A DNA stretch of 64,000 nt, taken from contig JAGNDO010000001.1 of assembly GCA_018003515.1 (NCBI GenBank), positions 1 to 64,000 on the forward strand, given 5' to 3'. Under the pieces are notes generated by a model. That model had not been told where the DNA came from. It made no database searches and worked only from the letters and a program-made list of their open reading frames with translations. The stretch is from Caldilineaceae bacterium (GTDB lineage: Bacteria; Chloroflexota; Anaerolineae; Caldilineales; Caldilineaceae). The translations under genes and the position numbers were made by a program. Shown here piece after piece: positions 34,293 to 43,748 of this stretch (positions within the stretch are counted from its first letter, which is position 1; each line of letters starts with the position of its first letter).

Positions 34293-35822
34293 ATGAAATT
34301 TACGCGCATTAAATGGCTGTCTCTGTTTTTGACACTTGTGATGTTGACAGCCTGCACAGTGGCAGCGCCCCCGCCCGCCGCCGACTCAGAAAGCCCGGCA
34401 CCTGCCATGCAACCGACGCCAGAACCCACCGCCCTCCCCGCCCCGGAACCCACCGCCGAGCCAGCCCCGGAGACCTCAACGAGCGGAACAGCCTCTCCGG
34501 TGGTGGGCCGCTGGGTGGGCCAGATCAGCGTTGCGGGCCAGATACTCGACATGGTGGTCAAGTTTGCAGAACAAGATGGCGTGTTGTCGGGCGACATTGA
34601 CGTTCCCCAGCAAGGCGGCGTTCCCTTCAACAGCGTCACCTACAATGCGCCGCAGATTGACTTTTCCATGCTGCCCAGCCCCCAGACCGCCACCTTCTCC
34701 GGGCAGATGATCGACACGGATACCATCACCGGCACCTTTAGCCAGGCTGGCTACGAGGGCACGTTTGATCTGGCGCGAGCTGCGGAGGTAGCAGCCCCGC
34801 CCGTGCCCTATGCCGAGGAAGAGGTCATCTTTCAGAATGGGGAGATCACCTTGGCCGGCACCCTCTCCATCCCCGAAGGCGACGGCCCCTTCCCTGCCGT
34901 GGTGTTGATCAGCGGCAGCGGGGCGCAGGATCGCAACGAGACCGTCTTCGGCTTCGAGGTCTTCCGCACCCTGGCCGACGCCTTGACCCGCAACGGTGTG
35001 GCCGTCCTGCGCTATGATGACCGGGGCGTGGGTGGCTCCACCGGCGGCAGCCCGGACGACACCAGCGCCGACTTTGCTGAGGATGTGTTGGCCGGGGTGG
35101 AGATGTTGGGCCAGCGGTCTGAGATCGACCCGGCCCACATCGGGCTGCTGGGCCACAGCGAGGGTGGCCTGATTGCGCCTATGGTGGCCAACGAAAGCGA
35201 CAAAGTAGCCTTTGTGATCCTGATGGCCGGACCCTCTCTGCCCGGCGAAGAGATCCTGGACGCCCAGTTGCACCTGATCCTGGCGGCGGATGGGGCCACC
35301 CCGGACCAGATCGACCAAGCCAGCGCCCGCCAACAGCAGACCCTGTCCGCGGTGCGCACGGGGGAGGGCTGGGATCAACTTGAGGCCGATGTGCGGGCCG
35401 AGCTTCAGGTCAGCATCGACGAACTGCCCGAAGCCCAGCGCGCCCAGATCCCGGATGTTCCGGCCTATATCGATGGGGTGGTGGCCTCACAGCTTGGCGC
35501 GGTGCGGGGGGCCTGGTTCAGTTTCTTTGTCACTTATGACCCCGTCCCGGCCCTGGAAAGCCTGACTGTGCCCATGCTCGCCCTCTACGGCGGCAAGGAT
35601 CTCCAAGTCCCGGCGGATGGGAACGAAGCCGCGTTGCAGGCCATCATCGACGGCTCCAGCAACCCGGCCATGACTATCAAGAGCTTCCCCACGGCCAACC
35701 ATCTCTTCCAAGAGGCCACCACCGGATCGCCCACGGAATACGGCGCTTTGGAGAAGGCCTTCGTGTCCGATTTTCTGGACACGATCACCCAATGGATTCA
35801 GGCGCATAGCCAGACGCAATAG
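34293..35822 (+). CDS. Secreted alpha/beta-hydrolase lipoprotein
   Basis: A 509-residue protein. The lipoprotein signal (LSLFLTLVMLTACTV) has its lipobox Cys at residue 21 and a ~45-residue Pro/Ala/Glu-rich linker after it. A domain of ~110 residues, probably lipocalin-like or DUF3887-like, precedes an alpha/beta-hydrolase: oxyanion PAVVLISGSGAQDRNE, nucleophile GHSEGGLIAP and the His of FPTANHLFQE. The Asp is probably in LYGGKDLQVPADGN. It should hydrolyse an ester outside the cell. There is no visible operon partner, and a very strong terminator follows. Confidence 0.87.
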   Translation: MKFTRIKWLSLFLTLVMLTACTVAAPPPAADSESPAPAMQPTPEPTALPAPEPTAEPAPETSTSGTASPVVGRWVGQISVAGQILDMVVKFAEQDGVLSGDIDVPQQGGVPFNSVTYNAPQIDFSMLPSPQTATFSGQMIDTDTITGTFSQAGYEGTFDLARAAEVAAPPVPYAEEEVIFQNGEITLAGTLSIPEGDGPFPAVVLISGSGAQDRNETVFGFEVFRTLADALTRNGVAVLRYDDRGVGGSTGGSPDDTSADFAEDVLAGVEMLGQRSEIDPAHIGLLGHSEGGLIAPMVANESDKVAFVILMAGPSLPGEEILDAQLHLILAADGATPDQIDQASARQQQTLSAVRTGEGWDQLEADVRAELQVSIDELPEAQRAQIPDVPAYIDGVVASQLGAVRGAWFSFFVTYDPVPALESLTVPMLALYGGKDLQVPADGNEAALQAIIDGSSNPAMTIKSFPTANHLFQEATTGSPTEYGALEKAFVSDFLDTITQWIQAHSQTQ

Positions 35823-35834
35823 CCTCAACCCCAC

Positions 35835-35903
35835 GTTTGAGGATGAAAAAGGCAGAGGGGCAGGTGAGATTCACCTGCCCCTCTGCCTTTTTCATCCTCA
35901 AAC
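35835..35903. terminator. 33-bp perfect hairpin
   Basis: Arms 35835-35867 and 35871-35903 are fully complementary with a 3-base loop. An A5 run lies in one arm and T5 in the other. It separates the hydrolase from the PH-domain gene. Confidence 0.8.
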
Positions 35904-36014
35904 TCGCGCCCATAGTCAGCCTAACGGCAGGGTGCTGTCAAGCTGGCTGTGGGCGTGTGGTGTATCCTGAAGCAGTCGGTCAATTCAAGAACCACCACGT
36001 TTAGGAGACAGACC

Positions 36015-36623
36015 ATGAGCGTCAAAACCTTCACCCCCAACCCCAAGTATATGACCAAGCAGCGGGTGGCCTTCGGGCTGATCGCCCTGTTTCCCATCGC
36101 CTTCTTCACCTTCCTGGCCACGGTTCTCACCCTGGACGGGGAGTTCGGCGTCCGTGGCGCGCTGATCATGATCACCGTGTCCATCGGTGTCGTTGGCCTG
36201 CTGTGGGTCATCGCTGCCTTGCTGGTCATCCCCTATTACAAAAGCCTGCGCTACGAGATCCACGACGACGAGGTGATCGTGCATGTGGGCATCATCACCA
36301 AATCGGTGAAGCATGTGCCCTATCGCACGGTGACCAACATCGTGATCAACCGGGGCATCCTGGACCGCTTCTTTGGCCTGGGCACGCTCAACATCCAGAC
36401 CGCGGGGATGAGCGGCCAGACCGGGGCCGAGGAAGCCTTGGTGGGACTACCCAATGTGCAGGAAGTCTACGATCTGGTGGCGACGGAGTTGCGTCGCTTC
36501 CGGGCTGGCATGAGCCCCACAGGCGCGGATGCAGATGGCTCCCAGCCAGTCGCCAGTGAATCCGCCGCCTTGGCCGCCATCCTGGCCGAGGTCAAGGCCA
36601 TTCGCACTACCCTGGAAGCGTAA
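36015..36623 (+). CDS. Bacterial PH-domain membrane protein
   Basis: A 202-residue protein. Two helices (LIALFPIAFFTFLATVLTL and LIMITVSIGVVGLLWVIAALLVIPYY) are followed by a bPH_2/DUF304 domain: LRYEIHDDEVIVHVGIITKSVKHVPYRTVTNI and GTLNIQTAG. AGGAG is 9 nt before ATG 36015. The family binds membranes or proteins and is often near transporters. Function is unknown. Confidence 0.85.
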   Translation: MSVKTFTPNPKYMTKQRVAFGLIALFPIAFFTFLATVLTLDGEFGVRGALIMITVSIGVVGLLWVIAALLVIPYYKSLRYEIHDDEVIVHVGIITKSVKHVPYRTVTNIVINRGILDRFFGLGTLNIQTAGMSGQTGAEEALVGLPNVQEVYDLVATELRRFRAGMSPTGADADGSQPVASESAALAAILAEVKAIRTTLEA

Positions 36624-36630
36624 TTTCACA

Positions 36631-36663
36631 AGAGGTCCGGCTTTTGGCAAAAGCCGGACCTCT
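36631..36663. terminator. 15-bp perfect hairpin
   Basis: AGAGGTCCGGCTTTT (36631-36645), 3-base loop, then its exact complement to 36663, just after the PH-domain gene. Confidence 0.75.
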
Positions 36664-36698
36664 ACATTTTCACCCATTTACAGGAGGCAACCCCGCCC

Positions 36699-37316
36699 AT
36701 GTCACTCCTAAACCCGCTCGACATCGTTCCCCGCACGGTGGATGGTCTGGCCCTCTACGATCTGGGCCACGGCGCTGGCCAGGAAGAACCGGTGCTGCTC
36801 ATGCCCGCCCTGACGGAGCCGGAAGAGGCGCGGCTTGCACGTCACCGGTTGGCCCTGCTGCTTGTGCGCCTGGGCAAACGGGTGATCACCTTTGATCCGA
36901 TCGGCGAGTCGGGCGGGGAGATCGCCCCTTTGCTGCGCCACGCCCGGCACTGCCTGGACCTGTGCCTGATCGACACTCCCCTGGATGTGGTGTCGGACGG
37001 GCCGGCCAACCTCCTGGCCCTGGCCTTTGCCCAGGCCCACCCAGACCGAGTGCGGCGATTGGTCATGGTGGGCAGCCCGCCGGCCATGCTTGTCCACAGT
37101 GCGCCAACGCTATTTTATGTCAACGAGGAAGATCCCGTAATCGTGGCCCAGGCCCAAGCCCTGGCCGCGCGGCTGCCGGATTGCCGACTGGAGATCAGCG
37201 CCTACAGCAGTCAGCGGCCCTTTGACACAAACCCGGTCCATTTCGGCTCCGTCCTGCGCGACTTTCTCGCCCCAGGCCACCCTGCCCCGTCCAAGCCCAT
37301 CAGCGTCGAATTATGA
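36699..37316 (+). CDS. Alpha/beta-hydrolase-fold protein lacking the catalytic serine motif
   Basis: A 205-residue protein, short for the fold. The core strands and the helix AFAQAHPDRVRRLVMVGSPPA are those of alpha/beta-hydrolases. Where the nucleophile elbow GxSxG should be, the sequence is VVSDGPAN, with Gly in place of Ser. No clear His follows. It is therefore likely a non-catalytic or altered member. It stands alone, 111 bp ahead of the ABC exporter. Confidence 0.75.
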   Translation: MSLLNPLDIVPRTVDGLALYDLGHGAGQEEPVLLMPALTEPEEARLARHRLALLLVRLGKRVITFDPIGESGGEIAPLLRHARHCLDLCLIDTPLDVVSDGPANLLALAFAQAHPDRVRRLVMVGSPPAMLVHSAPTLFYVNEEDPVIVAQAQALAARLPDCRLEISAYSSQRPFDTNPVHFGSVLRDFLAPGHPAPSKPISVEL

Positions 37317-37427
37317 AAAACGTGAAGCGTCTTGCGTCTTGCCTGTTACGGGGTGATTGTTGTACGATCCACTTGAACCACACGCATCACGTTTCACGCC
37401 ACTCGCATCCCACCCCAGGAAACCCCA

Positions 37428-38396
37428 ATGACCACCATTATCTCAACCACGGATCTGACCCGGCGCTTTGGTGACACCACCGCGGTGGATCGGCTCAACC
37501 TGACCGTCGAGGCCGGGGAGATCTTCGGCTTTTTGGGCCACAACGGCGCGGGCAAGACCACGGCTGTGCGTCTCTTCAACGGCATCCTCACCCCCAGCGC
37601 GGGGAGTGTGCGGGTGCTGGGCATGGACCCGGTTGCCCAAGGCGCGGAGTTGCGCCGCCACACGGGCGTGCTCACCGAAACCCCCTCCTTGGACGAGCGC
37701 TTGAGCGGACGGGAGAGCCTGACCATCTTCGCCGATCTGTACGGCGTGGCCGTGGGCCAGGTGAAGAGCCGGGTGGAGGCCCTGCTGGGGGTTTTTGAGC
37801 TGGCCGACCGGGGGGACGAGAAGGTGGGGGGCTATAGCAAGGGCATGAAACAGCGGCTGGCCCTGGCTCGCGCCCTGATCCACGCCCCGGAATTGCTCTT
37901 CTTGGATGAACCTTCCGCGGGGCTGGATCCGGCGGCCACCCGGCGGCTGCACGAGCTGATCCTGCGCCTCACCCGCAGCGAAGGGCGCACGGTCTTCCTC
38001 TGCACCCACAACTTGGACGAGGCCCAACGCCTCTGCCACCGGGTGGCCGTGCTGGAAAAGGGGCGCATGATCGCCCTGGGCACCCCGGCGGAGTTGGCCC
38101 GGCAGGTGGGCGGTGTGCGCAAATTGGAGATCACCGTAGGCGAGAGCCATGTGACCCCGGCCCTGGCCTTGGTCAACAATCTCCCCGGCCTCTCCGCCGC
38201 GGCCCACGAGACCGGCACCCTCACCATCAGCGGCGCGGCCGCGGAAGATGTGCCGGATCTGGTGGCGGCCTTGGTGGCGGCGCACCTGCCCATCTTCCGG
38301 GTGATGGCCCAGGAGCCGACCCTGGAAGATGTCTATTTTGCCCTCCAATCCTCCTCAGCCCATCCTCGCCCTCAACAAGAAGCAGGTGCCCTATGA
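37428..38396 (+). CDS. ABC-2 type exporter ATP-binding protein
   Basis: A 322-residue ATPase: GHNGAGKTTAVR, SKGMKQRLALARAL, LLFLDEPSAGLDP and the switch His in LCTHNLDEAQ. The C-terminal ~90 residues are the extension found in Na+/drug/lipid ABC-2 exporters. The stop overlaps the permease ATG (ATGA). Confidence 0.92.
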   Translation: MTTIISTTDLTRRFGDTTAVDRLNLTVEAGEIFGFLGHNGAGKTTAVRLFNGILTPSAGSVRVLGMDPVAQGAELRRHTGVLTETPSLDERLSGRESLTIFADLYGVAVGQVKSRVEALLGVFELADRGDEKVGGYSKGMKQRLALARALIHAPELLFLDEPSAGLDPAATRRLHELILRLTRSEGRTVFLCTHNLDEAQRLCHRVAVLEKGRMIALGTPAELARQVGGVRKLEITVGESHVTPALALVNNLPGLSAAAHETGTLTISGAAAEDVPDLVAALVAAHLPIFRVMAQEPTLEDVYFALQSSSAHPRPQQEAGAL

Positions 38397-39214
38397 ACAA
38401 GCGCGCCATATTGGCCGTCGTGCGCAAAGATCTGAAGGTGGTGACCCAGAGCAAGAGCGTGATGATTCCCCTGATCATCGTGCCCGTGATCATGCTGGTC
38501 TTGCTGCCCGGCCTGGTGGCCCTGGTCCCCCTCTTGGACGCCCAGTTCGGTGCCTCCGAAATGCAGGATATGCAGGCTTTTCTAGCCAACATGCCCCCCT
38601 CTTTGCAGGCGGCCATCGCAAACTTCAACCTCAACCAACAGATGGTTTATCTCCTGTTGATCTACTTCTTTGCCCCCATGTATCTAATCGTACCCATGAT
38701 GGTGGCCAGCGTGATCGCCGCGGACAGCTTTGCCGGGGAGAAGGAGCGCAAGACCCTGGAGGCCCTGCTCTACACCCCCACCACGGATTTTGAACTGGTG
38801 GCGGCCAAGCTGGTGGCGGCCTGGGTGCCGGCCATCATCGTGGCTTGGGTGGGCTTTGTCCTCTATGGAATTGTGGCGAATGGGGCTGCGTGGGGTACCA
38901 TGGGGCAGATCTTCTTCCCCAACACCATGTGGGTGGTGCTGGCCCTGTGGGTGGCCCCCGGTGTGGCCGGTCTGGGTCTCAGCGCCACGGTGCTGGTCTC
39001 CGTACGGGCCAACAGCTTTCAGGATGCCTATCAGGTTGGCGCCATGGTGGTCCTGCCCCTGGTGATCCTCATGATCAGCCAGGCCGTCGGGGTCATCTAC
39101 TTCAGCGCGGGCTTTGTCTTCCTCCTGGGCCTGGGCTGCTGGATCATCGATGCCGGGCTGCTTTGGCTGAGCGTGAAATTATTCCAGCGCTCGGAGATCA
39201 TCGCCAGGCTGTAG
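38393..39214 (+). CDS. ABC-2 permease, NatB-like
   Basis: A 273-residue membrane protein with about six helices. The extracytoplasmic loop after the first helix and FAGEKERKTLEALLYTP (conserved in ABC-2 permeases of the NatB type) support the call. It pairs with the ATPase just upstream. Substrate unknown. Confidence 0.88.
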   Translation: MNKRAILAVVRKDLKVVTQSKSVMIPLIIVPVIMLVLLPGLVALVPLLDAQFGASEMQDMQAFLANMPPSLQAAIANFNLNQQMVYLLLIYFFAPMYLIVPMMVASVIAADSFAGEKERKTLEALLYTPTTDFELVAAKLVAAWVPAIIVAWVGFVLYGIVANGAAWGTMGQIFFPNTMWVVLALWVAPGVAGLGLSATVLVSVRANSFQDAYQVGAMVVLPLVILMISQAVGVIYFSAGFVFLLGLGCWIIDAGLLWLSVKLFQRSEIIARL

Positions 39215-39256
39215 ATTTTGGCATGGATGATCACAGCTTGCCAATTTCGGTGAATC

Positions 39257-39335
39257 GTAGGTGCGATTTTCAACCGCACGACTCCCATGATCATGGTTGG
39301 TGAATGGACCCTGTGCGGTTGAAAACCGCACCTAC
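39257..39335. repeat. 23-bp inverted repeat
   Basis: GTAGGTGCG-rich arms 39257-39279 and 39313-39335 match at 22 of 23 positions. It is probably both a terminator and a dispersed element. Confidence 0.75.
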
Positions 39336-39467
39336 AATTTGGATAGGACCCGTTCCTCGACGAATGAACCATGCTTAATTTTGGATTGGGTGCTTGGCCC
39401 AATCCCTGTCACGTCCACAATCAATCCAAAATCCTCAATCCAAAATCCAAAATCAAACGGGGTTTTT

Positions 39468-40319
39468 ATGTTCAGTCTTGGGTCCGGTCGGTCCATCACC
39501 AAAAGTCGCCCGCCGGCCGTGGGACGGCGGTGGATTTTGGTGGGACTGGTGCTTTTTCTGCTCTACTCCGTCAATTTTTGGGGATTGAGCATTATGCCTT
39601 TCTCCCAATCTTCCCCCATCAACGTGCTGGGGGTGGCCATGATCCATGCGGCGGCCCTCAACATCTTGGCCAGCGGCGCGGCCTGGCGGGGATGGCGGCT
39701 GGTGGGCGCGCTGTTCGCCTTCCTGTGGGGGTTGACCGGGGTGCTTCCTTTTGTGGATGTCCTGATCCTGCCCCAGCTTCTCCCCAACCTTCCCCTCAGC
39801 CCGATGGTGGCCCCGCAGATCTATGGCGGCCCCCTTGCCCTGCTCGTCAACAGCGGCATCAGCGCCGGGGTGGCGGCCTGGGTGACGGCACGAGCCTTCG
39901 CCAAGTTTGGCCCGGCGGACGCCCAAAAACACGCGCCCATTTCATTCGGCCCAGAAAGCTGGGGCCGTCTTCTGCCCTTGGTCATCGCTGGGACCGCCCT
40001 CTTTGGCCTGCTGTGGGGCGGACTCTATGTACAACTGGCCGGGCTTGAGGTTCAGTTCTCCGCCGGGCTGTTTGGGGTGCAGGCCATGCGGGTCTTGCTC
40101 TGGCTGCTCTTCACGGTCCCCGGCCTGCTTATGTTGCAGGGCCAGCGCACCCAGATCAGCCTGCTGGCGGGCATCCTTTATGCCCTCTTCGCCGGGGGAG
40201 TGCTGCTCTATCCAAACGGCCTCCCCGCCGCCGCTCAAACCGCGCTCATCATCGTCACCCTGACCGCGGCCCTGCTCTTTGGCTGGGGGGTCGGCTGGGG
40301 AATAAGGCGTGATGCGTGA
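39468..40319 (+). CDS. Hypothetical polytopic membrane protein
   Basis: A 283-residue protein with about eight hydrophobic helices. I do not recognise the family. ATG 39468 is used because the upstream open frame is made of 'atccaaa' repeats. It may interact with the ABC exporter before it, but lies 253 bp downstream behind an inverted repeat, so probably has its own transcript. Confidence 0.7.
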   Translation: MFSLGSGRSITKSRPPAVGRRWILVGLVLFLLYSVNFWGLSIMPFSQSSPINVLGVAMIHAAALNILASGAAWRGWRLVGALFAFLWGLTGVLPFVDVLILPQLLPNLPLSPMVAPQIYGGPLALLVNSGISAGVAAWVTARAFAKFGPADAQKHAPISFGPESWGRLLPLVIAGTALFGLLWGGLYVQLAGLEVQFSAGLFGVQAMRVLLWLLFTVPGLLMLQGQRTQISLLAGILYALFAGGVLLYPNGLPAAAQTALIIVTLTAALLFGWGVGWGIRRDA

Positions 40320-40333
40320 CCCCTCATCTGTAC

Positions 40334-40395
40334 GGTCAAAACAAAAAGGCGGCGTTTACACCAGAGGGTTTAAACGCCGCCTTTTTGTTTTGACC
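40334..40395. terminator. 25-bp perfect hairpin
   Basis: Arms 40334-40358 and 40371-40395 pair fully around a 12-base loop. They end in T5 then TTGTTTT. Confidence 0.8.
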
Positions 40396-40434
40396 ATCCT
40401 TCGTTTGAATTGCACACCAAAAAAAAATTAGTGC

Positions 40435-40496
40435 TTGACAAGGCCAAAAAATCATGCTATTCTAATGACAGCGTTGTCGTCATCGTTAGCGACAAC
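40435..40496 (+). promoter_or_regulatory. LacI-gene promoter and operator
   Basis: TTGACA (40435-40440) and TATTCT (40458-40463), 17 bp apart. Ten bases further is the palindrome GTTGTCG-N10-CGACAAC (40473-40496), placed to block transcription. The LacI-family gene starts at 40565, so autoregulation of the whole sugar operon is likely. Confidence 0.6.
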
Positions 40497-40564
40497 GATT
40501 TCTTCAAAACATTTCCACAAAACCTGCCAATCCAAACATACCCCTATCCACATGGAGTTGCCTT

Positions 40565-41563
40565 GTGCCTGTCACCATGCGCGATGTTGCCGAGCGAGCC
40601 GGTGTGTCGATCAAGACCGTCTCCCGCGTCGTCAACGAGCAGGGGGAGATCTCCGAGGCCACCCGGCAGAACGTGCTGGCGGTGATCAAAGAGTTGCGTT
40701 ATCGGCCTAACCTGCTGGCCCGGGGGTTGGTGACCCAGCGCACAAACACGATTGGGCTGGTGATCGGGGACATCACCAACCCCTTCTTTTCCGAGGTGGC
40801 CCGGGGGGTGCAGGATGTGGCCCGGGCCGAAGGGTACAACATTTTTCTGGCCAACACAGACTCCCTGCCCGACGACGAACGCAAGGTGCTGCGTTCCCTG
40901 GCGGACCATGCGGTGGATGGCATTATCATCTTCCCCAACTCGGACAACGAAGAGTTGATCGGTGAGTTGGCCAGCCGGGAACAACCGATTGTTCTGGTCA
41001 ACTATTTGCTCAACCACGAGCATGTGGGGCTGGTGACCACGGATCTATACGCCGGGTCCAGGCTGGCGGTGGACCATTTGGCCGCCAAGGGCCATCAGCA
41101 CATCGGCATGTTGGCTGGGTCGAATCTGGTTGTGGGGAACAATCAGGGACGCCGACTGCGGGGCTTTCGGGATGGGTTGGCCGCCTACGGTTTGCCCGAC
41201 AACCCGGATTATGTGCGGATCTCTCCCGGCAATATGGAAGGCGGCCATGCCGCGGCCCTGGCCCTGTTGGCCCAGCACCCGCAGATTACGGCCATCTATG
41301 CCTACAACGATCTGCTGGCCATGGGTGCGTTGCAGGCTTGTCGGCAGATGGGCAAGCGGGTGCCGGATGAGTGCGCCCTGATCGGCTTTGACGATATTTT
41401 GATGGTCTCCTTGGTCAATCCATCCCTGACCAGTGTGCGGATTGACAAGAGCAACTTGGGCCAACAGGCCATGCACCAACTGCTGTCCATGATCCGCAAC
41501 CCGGATCAGCCGCCCGCCCCCATTGTGTTGGGCGTTGATCTGGTTATCCGAGAGTCTACCTAA
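40565..41563 (+). CDS. LacI-family transcriptional regulator
   Basis: A 332-residue regulator that starts with GTG. VTMRDVAERAGVSIKTVSRVVNEQGEIS is the helix-turn-helix, followed by the hinge RYRPNLLARGL and a periplasmic-binding-like sugar domain (GDITNPFFSEVARG, GFDDI). It heads a carbohydrate-uptake and degradation operon on the same strand and probably binds the palindrome at 40473-40496. Inducer unknown. Confidence 0.92.
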   Translation: MPVTMRDVAERAGVSIKTVSRVVNEQGEISEATRQNVLAVIKELRYRPNLLARGLVTQRTNTIGLVIGDITNPFFSEVARGVQDVARAEGYNIFLANTDSLPDDERKVLRSLADHAVDGIIIFPNSDNEELIGELASREQPIVLVNYLLNHEHVGLVTTDLYAGSRLAVDHLAAKGHQHIGMLAGSNLVVGNNQGRRLRGFRDGLAAYGLPDNPDYVRISPGNMEGGHAAALALLAQHPQITAIYAYNDLLAMGALQACRQMGKRVPDECALIGFDDILMVSLVNPSLTSVRIDKSNLGQQAMHQLLSMIRNPDQPPAPIVLGVDLVIREST

Positions 41564-41602
41564 CCCTGCGCTTTTGTTTGATCATCCACAGGAGAACGCT
41601 TT

Positions 41603-42529
41603 ATGGCAGTCAAAGCACCATCCATCCCCACCATGCCGGGCAACCAACGGCTGTCCAAACGCTGGTTGAGCGGCGAGGCCCTGATCGCCTATCTGTTCAT
41701 CATCCCCAGCTTGATCGGCTTTGTCACCTTCTATGCGGTGCCTGCGGGACGGGGCATCTGGATCAGCCTGACCAACTGGAATTTGTTGAAGCCACCCACC
41801 TTTATTGGTCTCGACAACTATACCAAGCTGCTGGGGGATGCAGAGTTTATCAACTCCCTCAAGGTGACTCTCTATTATGTGATTCTGAACATTCCCGTGC
41901 AGACCATCCTGGCCATTGTGATTGCGGTGATGATGTCCCGGTTGACCAAGTCCATGATCGTGCGGGCCATGTTGATTTTGCCCTGGCTGATGCCGCCCGT
42001 GGTGGTGGGGTTGCTCTGGCTCTGGCTACTTGACCCCAACATCGGCATCGTCAACGTGGCGCTCAAGGGGCTGGGGCTGAATGCCATCGCCTTCCTGGGG
42101 CTGCCCAAATATGCCATGCCCTCCGTGGCCATGATCAACATTTGGGAATATGTGGGCTACACGGCCCTGCTGGTCTTTGCCGGGCTGCAATCCATTCCCA
42201 GCTCGGTCTACGAAGCGGCCTCGATTGATGGGGCGTCGGAGATGCAGATGTTCTGGCAGGTGACCATCCCCCTGCTGCGCCCGGTGCTGGTCTTTGTGCT
42301 GGTGACCTCGGTGATCGGCTCCTTCCAGTTATTCGATGTGGTAGCCATCACCACCAAGGGCGGGCCGGTCAACGCCACCAAGGTGATCAACTGGTATATC
42401 TACGAACAAGCCTTTTCCCGCTTCAACATGGGCTATTCCACGGCCCTCTCTATTGTACTCTTCGGCATGTTAGTCTTTGTCAGTCTGGCCCAAATGCGTT
42501 TCATGCGGGCCGGCGAATCGGACATGTAG
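41603..42529 (+). CDS. Sugar ABC permease, MalF/UgpA type
   Basis: A 308-residue protein with six helices and the EAA loop YEAASIDGASEMQMFWQVTIPLL that contacts the ATPase. It lies 39 bp after lacI with AGGAG 6 nt before the ATG. It pairs with the next permease. No ATP-binding gene is in the operon. Confidence 0.93.
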   Translation: MAVKAPSIPTMPGNQRLSKRWLSGEALIAYLFIIPSLIGFVTFYAVPAGRGIWISLTNWNLLKPPTFIGLDNYTKLLGDAEFINSLKVTLYYVILNIPVQTILAIVIAVMMSRLTKSMIVRAMLILPWLMPPVVVGLLWLWLLDPNIGIVNVALKGLGLNAIAFLGLPKYAMPSVAMINIWEYVGYTALLVFAGLQSIPSSVYEAASIDGASEMQMFWQVTIPLLRPVLVFVLVTSVIGSFQLFDVVAITTKGGPVNATKVINWYIYEQAFSRFNMGYSTALSIVLFGMLVFVSLAQMRFMRAGESDM

Positions 42530-42538
42530 GGCAAATTG

Positions 42539-42555
42539 CGAATGGCGAATGGCGA
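42539..42555. repeat. CGAATGG heptamers
   Basis: Two copies of CGAATGG lie between the two permease genes. Confidence 0.75.
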
Positions 42556-42595
42556 GTTTTCGGCAAGCCGAAGAAACTGAAAGGTCAAGTAGACT

Positions 42596-43507
42596 ATGAC
42601 AGCCCAAGTAAACCTGAACACCCCCTATCGCCGTGGATTTCCCTGGGGCAAGACCCTGGCCTGGATCGGGCTAATCCTCCTGCTTTTTGTCACCGTGTTC
42701 CCCTTTTGGTGGATGCTGCGCACGGCCCTGACCGCGCCAAAGGCCGTCTTCCTCAACACGGGATCTCTGCTGCCCGTGCAGGCCACGATCATCAACTTCC
42801 AACGGGTCTTGGGCTTGGTTGATGCCCAGACCGCCGTGGCACTGGGCGGCTCCGGTCAGTCCATCAATTTTATGCAGGCCATGATCAACTCCATCATCGT
42901 CTCGGCGATTGTGGTGGCGGGGCAGACTACTTTGAGCGCCATGGCGGCCTATGCCTTTGCCCGTCTGCGCTTTCCCTTCAACAACACCCTCTTCACCATC
43001 TACATTGCGGCCTTGATGGTGCCGGGCATCGTCACCACCATTCCCAACTTCATCCTGATCCGCAACCTGGGATGGCTGGACACCTATGCTGGCATCGTGG
43101 CCCCCACCTTTTTGATGACACCTTACGCCGTCTTCTTCCTGCGCCAGTTCTTCTTGGGGGTGAACCGAGAGGTGGAAGAGGCGGCCCGCATCGACGGGGC
43201 CAGCATCTTTACCATCTTCTTCCGCATCGTGGTGCCCATCACCATGCCGGCCCTGACCACCCTGGCCATCATCACCCTGATCGGCACTTGGAACAGCTAT
43301 CTATGGCCCCTGATCGTGGGCCGGGACGAGAGTGTGCGGGTGTTGACCGTGGCCTTGGGCATCTTCCGCTCCCAGACGCCCCAAGGCGCGCCGGACTGGA
43401 CCGGGCTGATGGCGGGGACAACCCTGGCCATCATCCCCACCTTCATCATCTTCATGCTCTTGGGGCGCAAGATCTTGGATTCGATTCAATTTTCCGGGTT
43501 CAAATAG
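42596..43507 (+). CDS. Sugar ABC permease, MalG/UgpE type
   Basis: A 303-residue protein with six helices. The EAA loop is EEAARIDGASIFTIFFRIVVPIT. It completes the membrane channel with the upstream MalF-type gene. Confidence 0.93.
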   Translation: MTAQVNLNTPYRRGFPWGKTLAWIGLILLLFVTVFPFWWMLRTALTAPKAVFLNTGSLLPVQATIINFQRVLGLVDAQTAVALGGSGQSINFMQAMINSIIVSAIVVAGQTTLSAMAAYAFARLRFPFNNTLFTIYIAALMVPGIVTTIPNFILIRNLGWLDTYAGIVAPTFLMTPYAVFFLRQFFLGVNREVEEAARIDGASIFTIFFRIVVPITMPALTTLAIITLIGTWNSYLWPLIVGRDESVRVLTVALGIFRSQTPQGAPDWTGLMAGTTLAIIPTFIIFMLLGRKILDSIQFSGFK

Positions 43508-43516
43508 AGATAGTCA

Positions 43517-43582
43517 ATCTTCCAGGAAGGGGCCAGTAACCCTTGGGATTGACCAACAGGTGCTGGCCCCTTCCTGGAAGAT
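43517..43582. terminator. 20-bp perfect hairpin
   Basis: ATCTTCCAGGAAGGGGCCAG (43517-43536) pairs exactly with 43563-43582, loop 26. It lies between the permease and binding-protein genes and could cause differential expression, although binding proteins usually need more message. Confidence 0.65.
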
Positions 43583-43682
43583 GTAGTTGTTCCACCCTTG
43601 CGAGGTCTTCTCCACACATCCGCACTGGTCAGATTGGGCGGGTCGAGGAGTCACCATATTGTTCGTTTGTTAGGTAGTCCGT

Positions 43683-43730
43683 TCGTTTAGTCGTTCGTCG
43701 TTCGTCGTTCGTCATTCGTGATTCACCATT
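43683..43730. repeat. GTTCGTC-type tandem short repeat
   Basis: Five to six copies of TCGTTCG/CGTTCGT-like units lie upstream of the binding-protein gene. Confidence 0.7.
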
Positions 43731-43748
43731 TCACATTCGGAGGAAAAC

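Noticed and set aside
43517-43582. Insertion sequence end
   Set aside because: The inverted repeat is unique in the window, has no target duplication and no transposase, so it is listed as a terminator-type hairpin.
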